Assembly (NCBI RefSeq): GCF_002575655.3
Contig: NC_053035.3
Coordinates: 94,947,322-95,011,321 of the forward strand
Length of the DNA stretch: 64,000 nt
From: Aegilops tauschii subsp. strangulata
Lineage: Eukaryota; Streptophyta; Magnoliopsida; Poales; Poaceae
Direction of reading: 5' to 3'
The translations under genes were made by a program, and so were the position numbers. Within the stretch, counting starts at the first letter, position 1. Each line of letters begins with the position of its first letter. Positions 44,201 through 55,487 of the stretch are shown here, one piece after another. The notes under the pieces are model-generated. The model was not told the origin of the DNA and did not search any database. It saw only the letters and a list, made by a program, of their open reading frames with translations.

Positions 44201-45158
44201 TGCAGATTCAGGGGGGAGGCAGAGGGGAAAAGCGCGCCAACTCACATCATTAACGGGGAGAGGCTCGGGGAGGCGCGGGATGCAGTGAAGACGACGAATC
44301 CGTCGATGGCGTCGCGGTGGCCGGAGGTAGAGGACGAGGTGGTCGATGGCGACGTTGCGGCGGCTTCTCAGCCTTGACCCAGGGACGATGACGATGAAGA
44401 GGACCATGCCGGAGCTGCTGGACACATTGGCGGGGCACGGGGACAGCGGTGGCCGCGGGATCGAGCGGTGCACGGCAACGGCGGCGTCGGGCAGAATACA
44501 GAGGGAGAGAGCGAGCGAGGGAGAGGGAGTGAGTGGGTACTAGGGTTCGCTAAGGGGTCGACGAGGCTCTTATCCCCCCAGGGCACCGGTGGATGGCCGA
44601 CGCGTGGAGGATCCACGCCGTGGACGCTGTGTGTGCGGCCACAGAGCTCTGTGTGAGCAGTAGGAAGAAGAGGGATAGGTGGGCTGGGTTGGGTACTGTA
44701 GCAATGGGCTACAGTGCACAGTGCAACCTTCTCTCTCCTTTTTTCTTATTTTGTTTATTTTCTTTACATTTTATTTTAGTTTTAGTAAAATATACACCTA
44801 GCATCTAAATTGGTATTTCAACTTAGTCCACAGTCAGAAAATGTCTAGTCCCCAAATAAATTAGTTTGATATTTTATTAATTACAAAAGGTATTTAAATA
44901 ATTGTTTTTGTTGTTGTTTTTATTATTTTGGTGCATCTAGATATACTATAACAGTGTGGTTTCTTCACCATAATTACATACGCATTATTTGGCACAACCC
45001 GAACTTTTTAGTTTTATTGTTCGAAAACTTTTGTTGTTTGCCTTTAATTCAATTTGAATTTAAATCGTTTTGAACTAACGCGAGATTATCAACAGTAATC
45101 CGAGGTGAGTGGCATCATTAGCAGGGAATTACTGTAATCTAATTATCCGGGCGTCACA
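41270..45158 (-). repeat. element F left LTR (3' LTR)
   Basis: It matches 49314-53193 with roughly 2% difference by eye and small indels. The GC-rich section 43630-44560 has long open frames on both strands that are not kept in the other LTR, so it is a leader rather than a gene. Confidence 0.92.
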
Positions 45159-45170
45159 ATTCTCCTCCAC
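45159..45170 (-). other. polypurine tract of element F
   Basis: On the minus strand GTGGAGGAGAAT directly precedes the 3' LTR. Confidence 0.65.
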
Positions 45171-45178
45171 TACAAGAA

Positions 45179-45193
45179 ATCTCGTCCCGAGAT
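45179..45193 (-). repeat. 15-bp inverted repeat upstream of the PPT of F
   Basis: On the minus strand ATCTCGGGACGAGAT lies a few bases before the polypurine tract. The identical 15-mer lies before the 3' LTR of element E (59278-59292). Confidence 0.85.
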
Positions 45194-48100
45194 TTAAGAG
45201 GGGAAGTGATAGGGAAGGGATTTGGTTACAAAATTTTAACGAGTGTTCTCGGTCTTGGTTGCTCTTCCTGAAGTAGTTGATCCTCCTCGTTGATGTCTTT
45301 ATTTCTCTGCTTCAGGTCATCATGGTGAAGTCGGCATTCTTTCTTCGGAAACTCCATCGTACTTACGAAAGAATAAAGGGGGAGTATTCCGGGAGAACGG
45401 ACCTTGACAATGTTGACTATCTGGTCGATAACATCGAGGAAGGTGGCGGGAGGTAACTCTCGAATTGAAACTTCAAAAAAATATCGAAAGCAAAGTAAGG
45501 AGATATCATAGGAAGTTTCGAGCGGGCAGGCAATCGTTCAATGCCTGAAACAGGGCGTGAAAGGGGCTCAAAGCAACGGAAATAAGTATTGTGTCTGATA
45601 CCAGTATTGATGATCTCTTGAAAGGTGGCTCGTGAATTACATACGAGGCCACACGCGAGGAATAACTATGGAAAATGGGGGTGTACAGGGGAGTCAGGTT
45701 TCAATCCTGTGGAACTGTGGGTTATGGGCCCACCATGTGGGTTAAAAAGTAGAAAGGGCAGTGATATTTTGCACAGTCATGATAACAAGGCATGTCAAAG
45801 GATAGCCCGTCAGTTATGTTGGCAACACGTTGGTACCAAGGGCGAGGGACGAAGAGAACCATTTTCCTGCTCGTTGAACGAGGCGGACCAATAGGCAAAG
45901 TTCTCGTCCATCGGTGGTTACCAGAATGTCATCAACAATAGTAACAGGGTCTTGCTGACTGAATTGTACAACGAGGCGTTTACATAAGCAGGGAAATATT
46001 ACTGCTTATATAATATAGATCACAAGAAGGTTTAAACAAACCAATGGAAAGGAAAAGTGGTTATCAGATTTAATCAAAACAACGGAAAGAAAAATGTGTT
46101 TAAATACATATTTCTGGGGTATATCCTTCCCAAGGACAAACAGAGCATGATATCCATGACAGGATTTAACGTAGAAAACCATTTAGGTAAGGGGAGAGGA
46201 AGTTCATGACATTGCCCAAACAACGGTGTTTGGATAATTGAGCAAGAAACATTTAGCATTGGGCTTCTAATGTTCATGTTGAAAATCAGAGTACCACAGA
46301 CATGCTTCGGGATAGCATTGACATGTTCTTCAAGCAAAGGTCAAACTTTGGATACACAAAGGATCCATCAGGAACAACTCATAGAATAAGTCTTGCAATA
46401 GGTCCTCCAACCAGGTGTGCTAGGCATGACATAACCTTATTGGGTTATAGAAAGACCAATGCTATGACTCTTGGAAAATGTTCCAACCATCATATCTGAC
46501 CGAGTTTCAGATCTGGTTGGTGTCAGGATACCTCAGACTCAGGATGCCCGAGAAGAAAAAGGTGCGACACAAATTGACGAGATGACATTGTAAGATTCTT
46601 GGGAAATGAACTATGGAAGCGAGTTCTGAAACAAGAGTTCATCGTTAAATCAAGGAGAGGATAAGGATGTGGCTGATGGGCTCAGCGACAACTCATCGGG
46701 ATTTCCAAAAAGATGGGATTCCACAGTTATGTGAACAAGGAGATATCATTTGTCAAATCAAATGATATAATGATGTATGACCGAGGAAAACATACACAAT
46801 TAAACATTGGTTGAAAGGTGCACCCAAAATATGGGCTTAGGTAGCACGATAAAAGTTAGAATGGTGAATCTATAACCAATAGTCCAAGAATGAACGGTTG
46901 ACCACAACTTCAAAGCAATAGGGTCGCTAGAAGTACAGAATCCAAGCAGCACCGTTCACTTGTTGGTGTCCCGGTTAGAATCAACACGGGGACCAAGAAA
47001 CAATGGTGATGGTGTGAAGTATCATAATACCAAGAATTATTTAAGAGGTGGAGCAATTCTCACAACATCCTTGATATAAAAGATGATAATAATCCAAGGT
47101 GGAACATAACATAAGCTGGATAGCAAGGAGCTCCATAACATGATCAAGTTTGTGCCGGAGGGAGGGCAATAAAGATGCTGATGATAGCACAAATCATCGA
47201 GGGGCAAGGATGGCATTTCTCATCAAGAGTTCAATAGATATCCCGAAAGAACCCAAAAGGTTGATGATGATCATGACAACTTTTGTCGAGAGGCTCCATG
47301 AAGAAGCAATCGAACGGCGACTGCATCAAGCAGAGGGATTGTTGCAGCGAAAGACTATTGGATCCACGGATACAACACCAACTCGGGATCAAGCTTGTTG
47401 TTTGAGGTGGAACGATAAGACGAGGAACTCGACATAAACTTAGCTCATCATCGGAAGTTGTGCTCTGGGATTAAGGACCAGGTAGCACAGTTAAAATCAG
47501 CACGATAATGATATAGCCGATCAGGCTAGGAATGACTTGAAGGATTATTAAACTCATAAGCAACAAAAATTACTTAGGATTATCGAACCGGAATGCGGAA
47601 TCAGTTCACATATCGGTGTTCTCGGTTGACGACAACCCAGAACCCAGGAGAATTGGAATCAGTGATAAATAACAGTTAATGAAGAACCCATAAGAAGTTA
47701 TGCATTTCCATGATATTCTTGACATACCAGAGTGTAATACTCGATGGTAGATCAAAGTAAAGGTTGGACAGGTGTAATGATCTTCAGAAGACAAGTACTT
47801 CAACTTGTCTGAGAATTGGTATTTAAAGGAGAACATGGCCGGAACCACGATTGCAAAAGGCCAGATCCCAGATATAAGATGAACTTATACCAAGGGAATA
47901 TTTAATTGAAAAGAAGCTTTAATGATATGATCTACATCGTGTCCATGAGCATGAACACAAAGTTCAAGGTCGACTCCCACTTCTGCAATGCATAATCATT
48001 CATCCACTGCTCTATTAAAATGAGTTGAGTGTGAAAACCCACCTAGTGAATTACTAGAGGAGTAACACCCGTGAAAACTTTCAGGTTCACAAAGATTAAG

Positions 48101-49297
48101 GAAGGCATAGGTTCAACCCATTGGGGCATCTTAAAAACATATACCACAACTTCAGGAGAAATTTATACAAGCTCGAAAGTAGAGCATTGTTGAGAAAGCA
48201 GAGGATACAATCTACCAAAGGCATTATGTATCCGAGGAAAGGCTCACAAGGTTATTGAATATGAAGGACGCTGTCAGATAAAATCCAACAAAGGATCTGG
48301 TGGTCCATGAGGGATCTGATGTGAGCATCGGTACTCAACCAGAAGAAGAAAGAATGCAAGGAGATAAGATTATAGAAACAACTGACTAATTCAAAGCTCA
48401 GATGTAAAGGAATTATGATTTCCAAATCAAGGGATCAGAAGCAAACGCTTTGACCAACAATGGATAAGTTGAATAGACTTAGGGGTACATTCAACGACAA
48501 CTTGATTGGTTGCGAACCAGCTCATGTTCAAACTGACGTCTGAGCCGAAAGGATGAATTATAGGATATGATTGAGGATTGCGAGCATTCGCAACTTATTG
48601 AATCAATGGACTCAAAATGATAATGACAAGGGATGCCAATAATGATTACTAGACTTATGGGATTAACCATGATGCAAGCAAGGAAGAATTTCAAGAACGA
48701 TAGGCTGCTCAAGAGTTTCGGAAGATCGAATGGTATTTCAAAGTCTTTTGTGAAACACATGAACAACTAGGAATGAGCGGACACTCAGTAACTGCGAGGA
48801 ATTACCCGTATGGGTATTAATGCGGAAAAGAGCTGCAAAGTAGTAGACACAAAGGATTCTCAGAATATCGGAGAATTTTTCAGGGTATCAAGTAATAACA
48901 AGGGCAACTGGGTACGAAGGTATGAACGACAAGTGTAAGTAGTTATCCTCAAGGATTTATCGGTGGTCGGGAATAGCAAAAGCGGTGGTCACAAAGTCTC
49001 GAAGGATCATCAGAGAGTATCTTCGGAATCTTCTGGTGCAGCAGGCGGTCATCTGTATTTAGGGGCTCTCCGGGTGGAAGCAATCACGAGATCCTAGGGT
49101 TAGAGTTAGTAAAATCATTTAACCCGATTAGAAGAGAGATCAAAGTCCCAGAGTATAGGTCGAGGAATAAAAGATCCTAATACCACCCAAATGGCGACGT
49201 GGGCCCGTAAGCCACACAACCATGTTAGTAAAAGTTTTGCAATCTCTAGACTCGACTTCGGCCAAGGAGTGTGGAAGGGGGATTCCTACAGGCAGTC
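45194..49297 (-). other. element F internal domain, non-coding
   Basis: All frames are short, and none shows gag, DTG/DGG, YLDD/YVDD or integrase motifs. The composition is even and AT-moderate. It may hold packaging or dimerisation signals needed for trans-mobilisation, but none can be named. Confidence 0.75.
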
Positions 49298-49310
49298 GGC
49301 TCTGATACCA
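49298..49310 (-). other. primer-binding site of element F (initiator Met tRNA type)
   Basis: On the minus strand TGGTATCAGAGCC starts three bases after the 5' LTR end, the classic plant initiator-Met complement. Confidence 0.88.
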
Positions 49311-49313
49311 ACT

Positions 49314-52300
49314 TGTGACGCCCCTGATTTGACCGTACACTAATCATGCACGCAAATGTGTACGATCAAGATCAGGGACTCACGGGAAGATATCACAACA
49401 CAACTCTACAACATAAATAAGTCATACAAGCATCATAATACAAGCCAGGGGCCTCGAGGACTCGAATACAAGTGCTCGATCATAGACGAGTTAGCGGAAG
49501 CAACAATATCTGAGTACACACATAAGTTAAACAAGTTTGCCTTAAGAAGGCTAGCACAAAAGTAGCAACGATCGAAAAGGCAAGGCCTCCTGCCTGGGAC
49601 CTCCTAACTACTCCTCGAAGCCGAACTCCATGTAGAATCATCCTCGGGATCTCTAGCTCCTGGACTCCAGCATCTGGTTGCGACAACCAGGTATAGAAAG
49701 GGGAAAAGAGGGAGAAAAGCAACCGTGAGTACTCATCCAAAGTACTCGCAAGCAAGGAGCTACACTACATATGCATGGGTATATGTGTAAAGGGGCATAT
49801 CGGTGGACTGAACTGCAGAATGCCAGAATAAGAGGGGGGATAGCTAAACCTATCGAAGACTACGCTTCTGGCCACCTCCATCTTGCAGCATGTAGGAGAG
49901 AGTAGATGGTAAGTTCACCAAGTAGCATCGCATAGCATAATCCTACCCGGTGATCCCCTCCTCGTCGCCCTGTTAGAGAGCGATCACCGGGTTATATCTG
50001 GCACTTGGAAGGGTGTGTTTATTAAGTATCCGGTTCTAGTTGTCATAAGGTCAAGGTACAACTCCGGGTCGTCCTTTTACCGAGGGACACGGCTATTTGA
50101 ATAGATAAACTTCCCTGCAGGGGTGCACCACATAACCCAACACGCTCGATCCCATTTGGCCGGACACACTTTTCTGGGTCATGCTCGGCCTCGTAAGATC
50201 AACACGTCGCAGCCCCACCTATGCTCAACAGAGAGGTCAGCACGCCGGTCTAAATCCTATGCACGCAGGGGTCTGGGCCCATCGCCCATTGCACACCTGC
50301 ATGTTGCGAGGGCGGCCGGAAGCAGATCTAGCCTAGCAGGCGTTCCAGTCCAATCCGGCGCACGCCGCTCCGTCGCTGACGTCAAGAAGAGCTTCGGCTG
50401 ATACCACGACGTTGAGTGCCCATAACTGTTCCCGCGTAGCTGGTTAGTGCGTATAGACCAAATGGCCAGACTCAGATCAAATACCAAGAACTCGTTAAGC
50501 GTGTTATTTTGAAGTAACCGCGGATGCCATCCAGGGCCAAGCCCACCTCTCGCCTAGGTGGTCTCAACCTGCCCTGTCGCTCCGCCACAAAGATCCACTT
50601 GCGGGTACTCCTATGAGCCGACCCGACTTTAGTCACCACATGTGTCATGTATAGAGTATATAAGTATATACCCGTGATCACCGCCCAAGTGATCACGGCC
50701 CGATAGTATAGCATAGCAGACGGACAAGAATGTAGGGCCACTGATGGAAAACTAGCATCCTATACTAAGCATGTAGGATTGCAGGTAAAGGTAACAACAG
50801 TAGAAGCAAGGACAGGCTATGCATCTGGATAGGATTAACGGAAAGCAGTAACATGCTACACTACTCTAATGCAAGCAGTATAGAGAAGAATATGCGTATC
50901 TGGTGATCAAGGGGGGGCTTGCCTGATTGGTCTGGCAAGTAGGAGGGGTCGTCAACTCCGTAGTCGAACTGGGCAGCAGCAGCGTCGGTCTCATAGTCTA
51001 CCGGAGAGAAGAGAGGGAAGAAACAATAAATACAATGCAAACATAAGCATGGCAATGCGTGACATGACAATGAGCGCTGCTAGGTGTGCCCTAACGCGGC
51101 AGTAGGTGGTACCAGCGCAGGGGGGGGACATCCGGGAAAGTATTCCCGATGTTTCGCATTTTCGGACAGATGAAACGGAGGGGGAAATTTGCGAGTTCGA
51201 TATGTTAGGGATGTGTGGCGGACGAACGGGCTGCGTATCCGGATTCGTCTCGTCGTTCTGAGCAACTTTCATGTAGAACACATTTTCATCCGAGTTACGG
51301 ATTAATTTATATGATTTTCTAAAGTTTTAAAGTTTTTCTGAATTTCCTGGATTTATTATTAATTTGAAATTAAAAACAGAAATTTGATAAGCATACCCAA
51401 AAGTAAACCCACCGAGAGGCTGACTGGTGGGTCCAGAGGGCCCAGTTGACCAAGTCAACAGCCCAGTCAACAGTCAACTGGTTTGACTGTTGACTAGTCA
51501 AATATGGTAGGTGGGGCCCAGTTGTCATACTCTGTAGTTTTCGAACAGTGTTTAGTTAATTCCTAATTTAGGGGTTATTAGAGGGTGACCCACATGTCAG
51601 AGACTCATTAAGTTAAAAAGGGGGGATTAGTTGCCTAATTAGTGGGTTAAAGCCCTGAGCCCACTAGCCAAGGCAAAAACCAGTGGTGGCCTCGGCTGGG
51701 CACGCCCGCACCAGGGAGGCCACGGCCAGGGCTGCGCAGTGGCGCATGGAGCGACCGGCGAGGAGGGGCAGTTGGGGCGCGGCTGCGGTGGTGGCCGGAG
51801 CGAGTAGCAGCAGGGGAGCGGGGGTGCGGCGTCACGGGGGGTGGGCGGCGGAGGCGGCCGGCAGCAGCGGGGCAGACAGGTGAGGCGCGGCGGGTGCAGC
51901 GGGAGAGTGGGGGGCGGCGACAGGGGCGGAGGAACGCCAGGAGCGGGGGGGCTAGGATGGCAGCAGCAGGTGCAGCAGCAAGGCAACGGAGGCGGGGCGA
52001 GCACGGCGCAGGAGCGGGGCAAGGCAGCACGGCGCGTGGCCAGGGGAGTGTGGGTAGTGGCGGCTACAGGCACGGGCGCGCGCTGGTGAAGGGCGCAGCC
52101 GAGTGCAGCAGCGGGAGGCCGGGGCGCGACCTGGGGCGGGCGTGTGCATGAGGGAGGAAGGCAGAGGCAACGTGACTGGAGCGCCGGCCATGGCGACTTC
52201 TAGCACGAGACGGCAACGACGAGCATGACGGCTAGAGGATGCAGATCGAGGGGGGCAGAGGGGAAAAGCGTGCCAACTCACATCATTGACGGGGAGAGGC

Positions 52301-53193
52301 TCGGGGAGGCACGGGATGCAGTGAAGACGACGAATCCGTCGATGGCGTCGCGGTGGCCGGAGGTAGAGGACGAGGTGGTCGATGGCGACGTTGCGGCGGC
52401 TCCTCAGCCTTGACCCAGGGACGATGACGATGAAGAGGACCACGCCGGAGCTGCTGGACACATTGGCGGGGCGCGGGGACAGCGGTGGCCGCGGGATCGA
52501 GCGGTGCACGGCAACGGCGGCGTCGGGCAGAATACAGAGGGAGAGAGCGAGCGACGGAGAGGGAGTGAGTGGGTACTAGGGTTCGCTAAGGGGTCGACGA
52601 GGCTCTTATCCCCCAGGGCACCGGTGGATGGCCGACGCGTGGAGGATCCACGCCGTGGACGCTGTGTGTGCGGCCACTGAGCTCTCTGTGAGCAGTAGGA
52701 AGAAGAGGGATAGATGGGCTGGGTTGGGTACTGTAGCAATGGGCTACAGTGCACAGTGCAACCTTCTCTCTCCTTTTTTCTTATTTTGTTTATTTTCTTT
52801 ACATTTTATTTTAGTTTTAGTAAAATATACACCTAGCATCTAATTTGGTATTTCAACTTAGTCCACAGTCAAAAAATGTCTAGTCCCCAAATAAATTAGT
52901 TTGATATTTTATTAATTACAAAAGGTATTTAAATAATTGTTTTTGCTGTTGTTTTTATTATTTTGGTGCATCTAGATATACTATAACAGTGTGGTTTCTT
53001 CACCATAATTACATACACATTATTTGGCACAACCCGAACTTTTTAGTTTTATTGTTCGAAAACTTTTGTTGTTTGCCTTTAATTCAATTTGAGTTTAAAT
53101 CGTTTTGAACTAACGCAAGATTATCAACAGTAATCCGAGGTGACTGGCATCATTAGCAGGGAATTACTGTAGTCTAATTATCCGGGCGTCACA
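49314..53193 (-). repeat. element F right LTR (5' LTR)
   Basis: 3880 bp, TGTGACGCCC...GGGCGTCACA, collinear with the left LTR. Confidence 0.92.
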
Positions 53194-53198
53194 ACTTG
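53194..53198. repeat. right TSD of element F (ACTTG)
   Basis: Exact match to 41265-41269. Confidence 0.95.
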
Positions 53199-53522
53199 TC
53201 ACTTGACCCAAGTAAAATACATCAACTGTGTGTGTAGCCGTGATGGTCTCTTCTCGGCGGAGTCCGGGAAGTGAACACGGTTTGAGTTATTCATGAACGT
53301 AAGTAGTTTCAGGATCACTTCTTGATCATTGCAAGTTGACGACCGTTCCGTTGCTTCTCTTCTCGCTCTCTTTTGCGTATGTTAGCCACCATATATGCTT
53401 AGTGCCTGCTGCAGCTCCACCTCATTTCACCATCCTTTCCTATAAGCTTAAATAGTCTTGATCTCGCGGGTGTGAGATTGCTGAGTCCTCGTGACTCACA
53501 GATTCTACCAAAACAGTTGCAG

Positions 53523-53620
53523 GTGCCGACGATGCCAGTGCAGATGACGCAACCGAGCTCAAGTGGGAGTTCGATGAGGAACGTGGTCGTTACTATGTGT
53601 CTTTTCCTGATGATCAGTAG
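53523..53620 (+). other. exon-like block b2 in element E 5' LTR
   Basis: It is preceded by TTGCAG. Its phase continues that of block a, giving an acidic stretch ([20 protein letters not shown]) to TAG 53618-53620. The 3' LTR copy 63140-63237 is identical by eye. In this 5' LTR, element F sits in the implied intron. Confidence 0.45.
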
Positions 53621-53903
53621 TGGAGCCCAGTTGGGTCGATCGGGGATCTAGCATTTGGGGTTATCTTATTTTCATTTGGATTTTGACCGTAGTCGGTCTA
53701 TGTGTGGATTTTGGATGATGTATGAATTATATTTATGTATTGTGTGAAGTGGCGATTGTAAGCCAACTCTCGTTATCCCATTCTTGTTCATTACATGGGA
53801 TTGTGTGAAGATGACCCTTCTTGCGACAAAACCACTATGCGGTTATGCCTCTAAGTCGTGCCTCGACACGTGGGAGATATAGCCGCATCGTGGGCGTTAC
53901 AAG

Positions 53904-53918
53904 TTGGTAATCAGAGCC
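53904..53918 (+). other. primer-binding site of element E (Met tRNA type)
   Basis: TTGGTAATCAGAGCC lies two bases after the 5' LTR end. It differs from the F site by one inserted A. Confidence 0.85.
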
Positions 53919-54827
53919 ATCCCCGACTTAGGAGCCCCCTTCTTGATCGAACCGCTGGCGTTGTTGAGTCTAGAACAAAAATGTTTTGAGTCTTAGGATT
54001 ATATATATAGGAAGTAGGATTCTTTTTACTCCTCAGTCCCTTCGTCGCTCTGGTGAGGTCTCCTGACGTAGAAGTTTTGACTCTTCTCTCCTCAAATTTC
54101 ACTAAAAAAAATTTAGGATCACGCGGGTATCTTAGAATCGTTCCGATGGTTTTGTGACGAGAACATTGTTCTTGGTGCCTCCTGACATTTAGGGGTTGTG
54201 GCAGTGTCCCGGGGAGTTGAGCTCCGAGGTCTTGTCGTCACAATTTTATCGTTGCAGTTCTGGAATACCTGAGTTTCGCCGACATCGAAATCTCTTTTAT
54301 GCAGTTGTTGGTGAGATCACCTCGACGCCACCCAGTACTGGGGCGGGAGTTCGGGGGTATCGCCATAACTCGTATAACGGATGCTTTTCGAAGGTTGAGG
54401 TACACGATTTCCGAAGGTTTCTTGGTAATGTGTTGACGGATGGATACAGCTGGATCTAGGGATTGCTAGTTTGGGTGATATATTTTGTGTCCCCTGTATC
54501 CCCAACACCAGATTGCATAACCAGAAAGTTTCGGGAGTTTATAGGTGGGATTCAAGTAGCTCTTAGCATTTCTTCCCGCAGATATTTGGTTTGCAATTGG
54601 GTAATCCTTACCATTTATTTGTTCCAGTCATACCTTTTTTATTTTATTCATCAATCTCTTATCAAGTGGCTTCTCACCTTAACGGAAGTGTGATGATTTA
54701 CTATGGAATTCATTCGTTCATCCTCGTTCGAATGTTTATTGTGAAGACTATATGTTGCAATTTCTATTCGTTGATTCAACTTGCCTATTTGTCTATCAAG
54801 ATGCTAACGGATGTCACCCTCTTCAGG
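53919..54827 (+). other. element E leader between PBS and gag
   Basis: About 0.9 kb of untranslated leader. No CDS or motif is recognised; short open frames only. Confidence 0.6.
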
Positions 54828-55487
54828 ATGGCTCCGCCAACGCGTCAGAATCCTGAACACAATGAAGGGAGTCAGGCGAACCCTCCGCCACCACCTCCGC
54901 CTCCGGAGGCATGGCAAGCTATCATGCCAGCCACCAACGCCAATGCTCCGATGATTCTGCAACTCTTGCAAGAATGCACCCAAGGGCAAGGCAATCAAGG
55001 AAATCAAGGTCAAGGCAACAATCAGCCTCACTTCGCTACCCTCAACCAGTTTCTCGCAAATCAGCCCAAGTCTTTCAGCTACTGTGCCGAGGCCACAGAT
55101 GTCGATGATTGGCTCGTGGACATCAACAAGCATTTTGAATGTAGCAATGTCAGGCTTGAGGACTTTGTCAAGTTCGCTTCTTTTCAACTCAAGGATCAAG
55201 CTGCCGAGTGGTATCAACAATACAAAGACTCCAGAGGACGTCGTGTGATTACCTGGGATGATTTCCGTCGAGACTTCAAAGCTCACCACATTCCACAAAG
55301 TGTTGTTGAGAGCAAGCGTGAGGAATTCCGCAATCTTAAGCAAGGCAGCATGTCTGTGTATCAATACAATACTCAGTTTCAGAAACTCGCTCGCTTCGCT
55401 AAGCAAGACGTTCCTGATGAAAAGAGCATGATCTATCAATTCAGAGGTCCTCAGAGAAGATCTGCAATTACCTCTCGTGCTTTTTGA
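54828..55487 (+). pseudogene. element E gag, N-terminal part
   Basis: The ATG at 54828 (MAPPTRQNPEHNEG) opens gag. A Pro-rich segment is followed by the gag domain (VDDWLVDINKHFE, KDQAAEWYQQYK, WDDFRRDFKAHHIP). A frameshift at about 55450 (a CCTCAG context) diverts it to a false end at 55487, while the true frame continues from 55477 into pol. The upstream Met at 54591 lies in leader-like sequence and was not chosen. Confidence 0.85.

Larger units (their letters stand above)
41270..53193 (-). mobile_element. element F: non-coding large-LTR retrotransposon (LARD type)
   Basis: The termini TGTGACGCCC...GGGCGTCACA form an inverted repeat. The LTRs are 3889 bp (41270-45158) and 3880 bp (49314-53193), with TSD ACTTG. 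A PBS on the minus strand next to the right LTR sets the orientation. The ~4.16-kb internal domain has no gag-pol motif in any frame. Very long LTRs with a non-coding interior define LARDs such as barley Sukkula; family identity is not claimed. Confidence 0.9.
37802..53901 (+). repeat. element E 5' LTR, interrupted by element F
   Basis: The parts are 37802-41269 and 53199-53901 (one TSD copy excluded). Layout: U3, TATA box at 38337, GC-rich leader to about 38760, then a long AT-rich region holding exon-like blocks. Confidence 0.93.

Noticed and set aside
43601..44473. 290-aa minus-strand open frame in F's left LTR
   Set aside because: The matching right LTR copy is split by frameshifts (51639-52509), composition is low-complexity, and no domain is seen.
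45171..45183. CACTACAAGAAAT looked like a CACTA 5' end
   Set aside because: It lies in the PPT region of F, directly next to the LTR, and its complement fits GTGGAGGAGAAT-type PPT context. There are no subterminal repeats.
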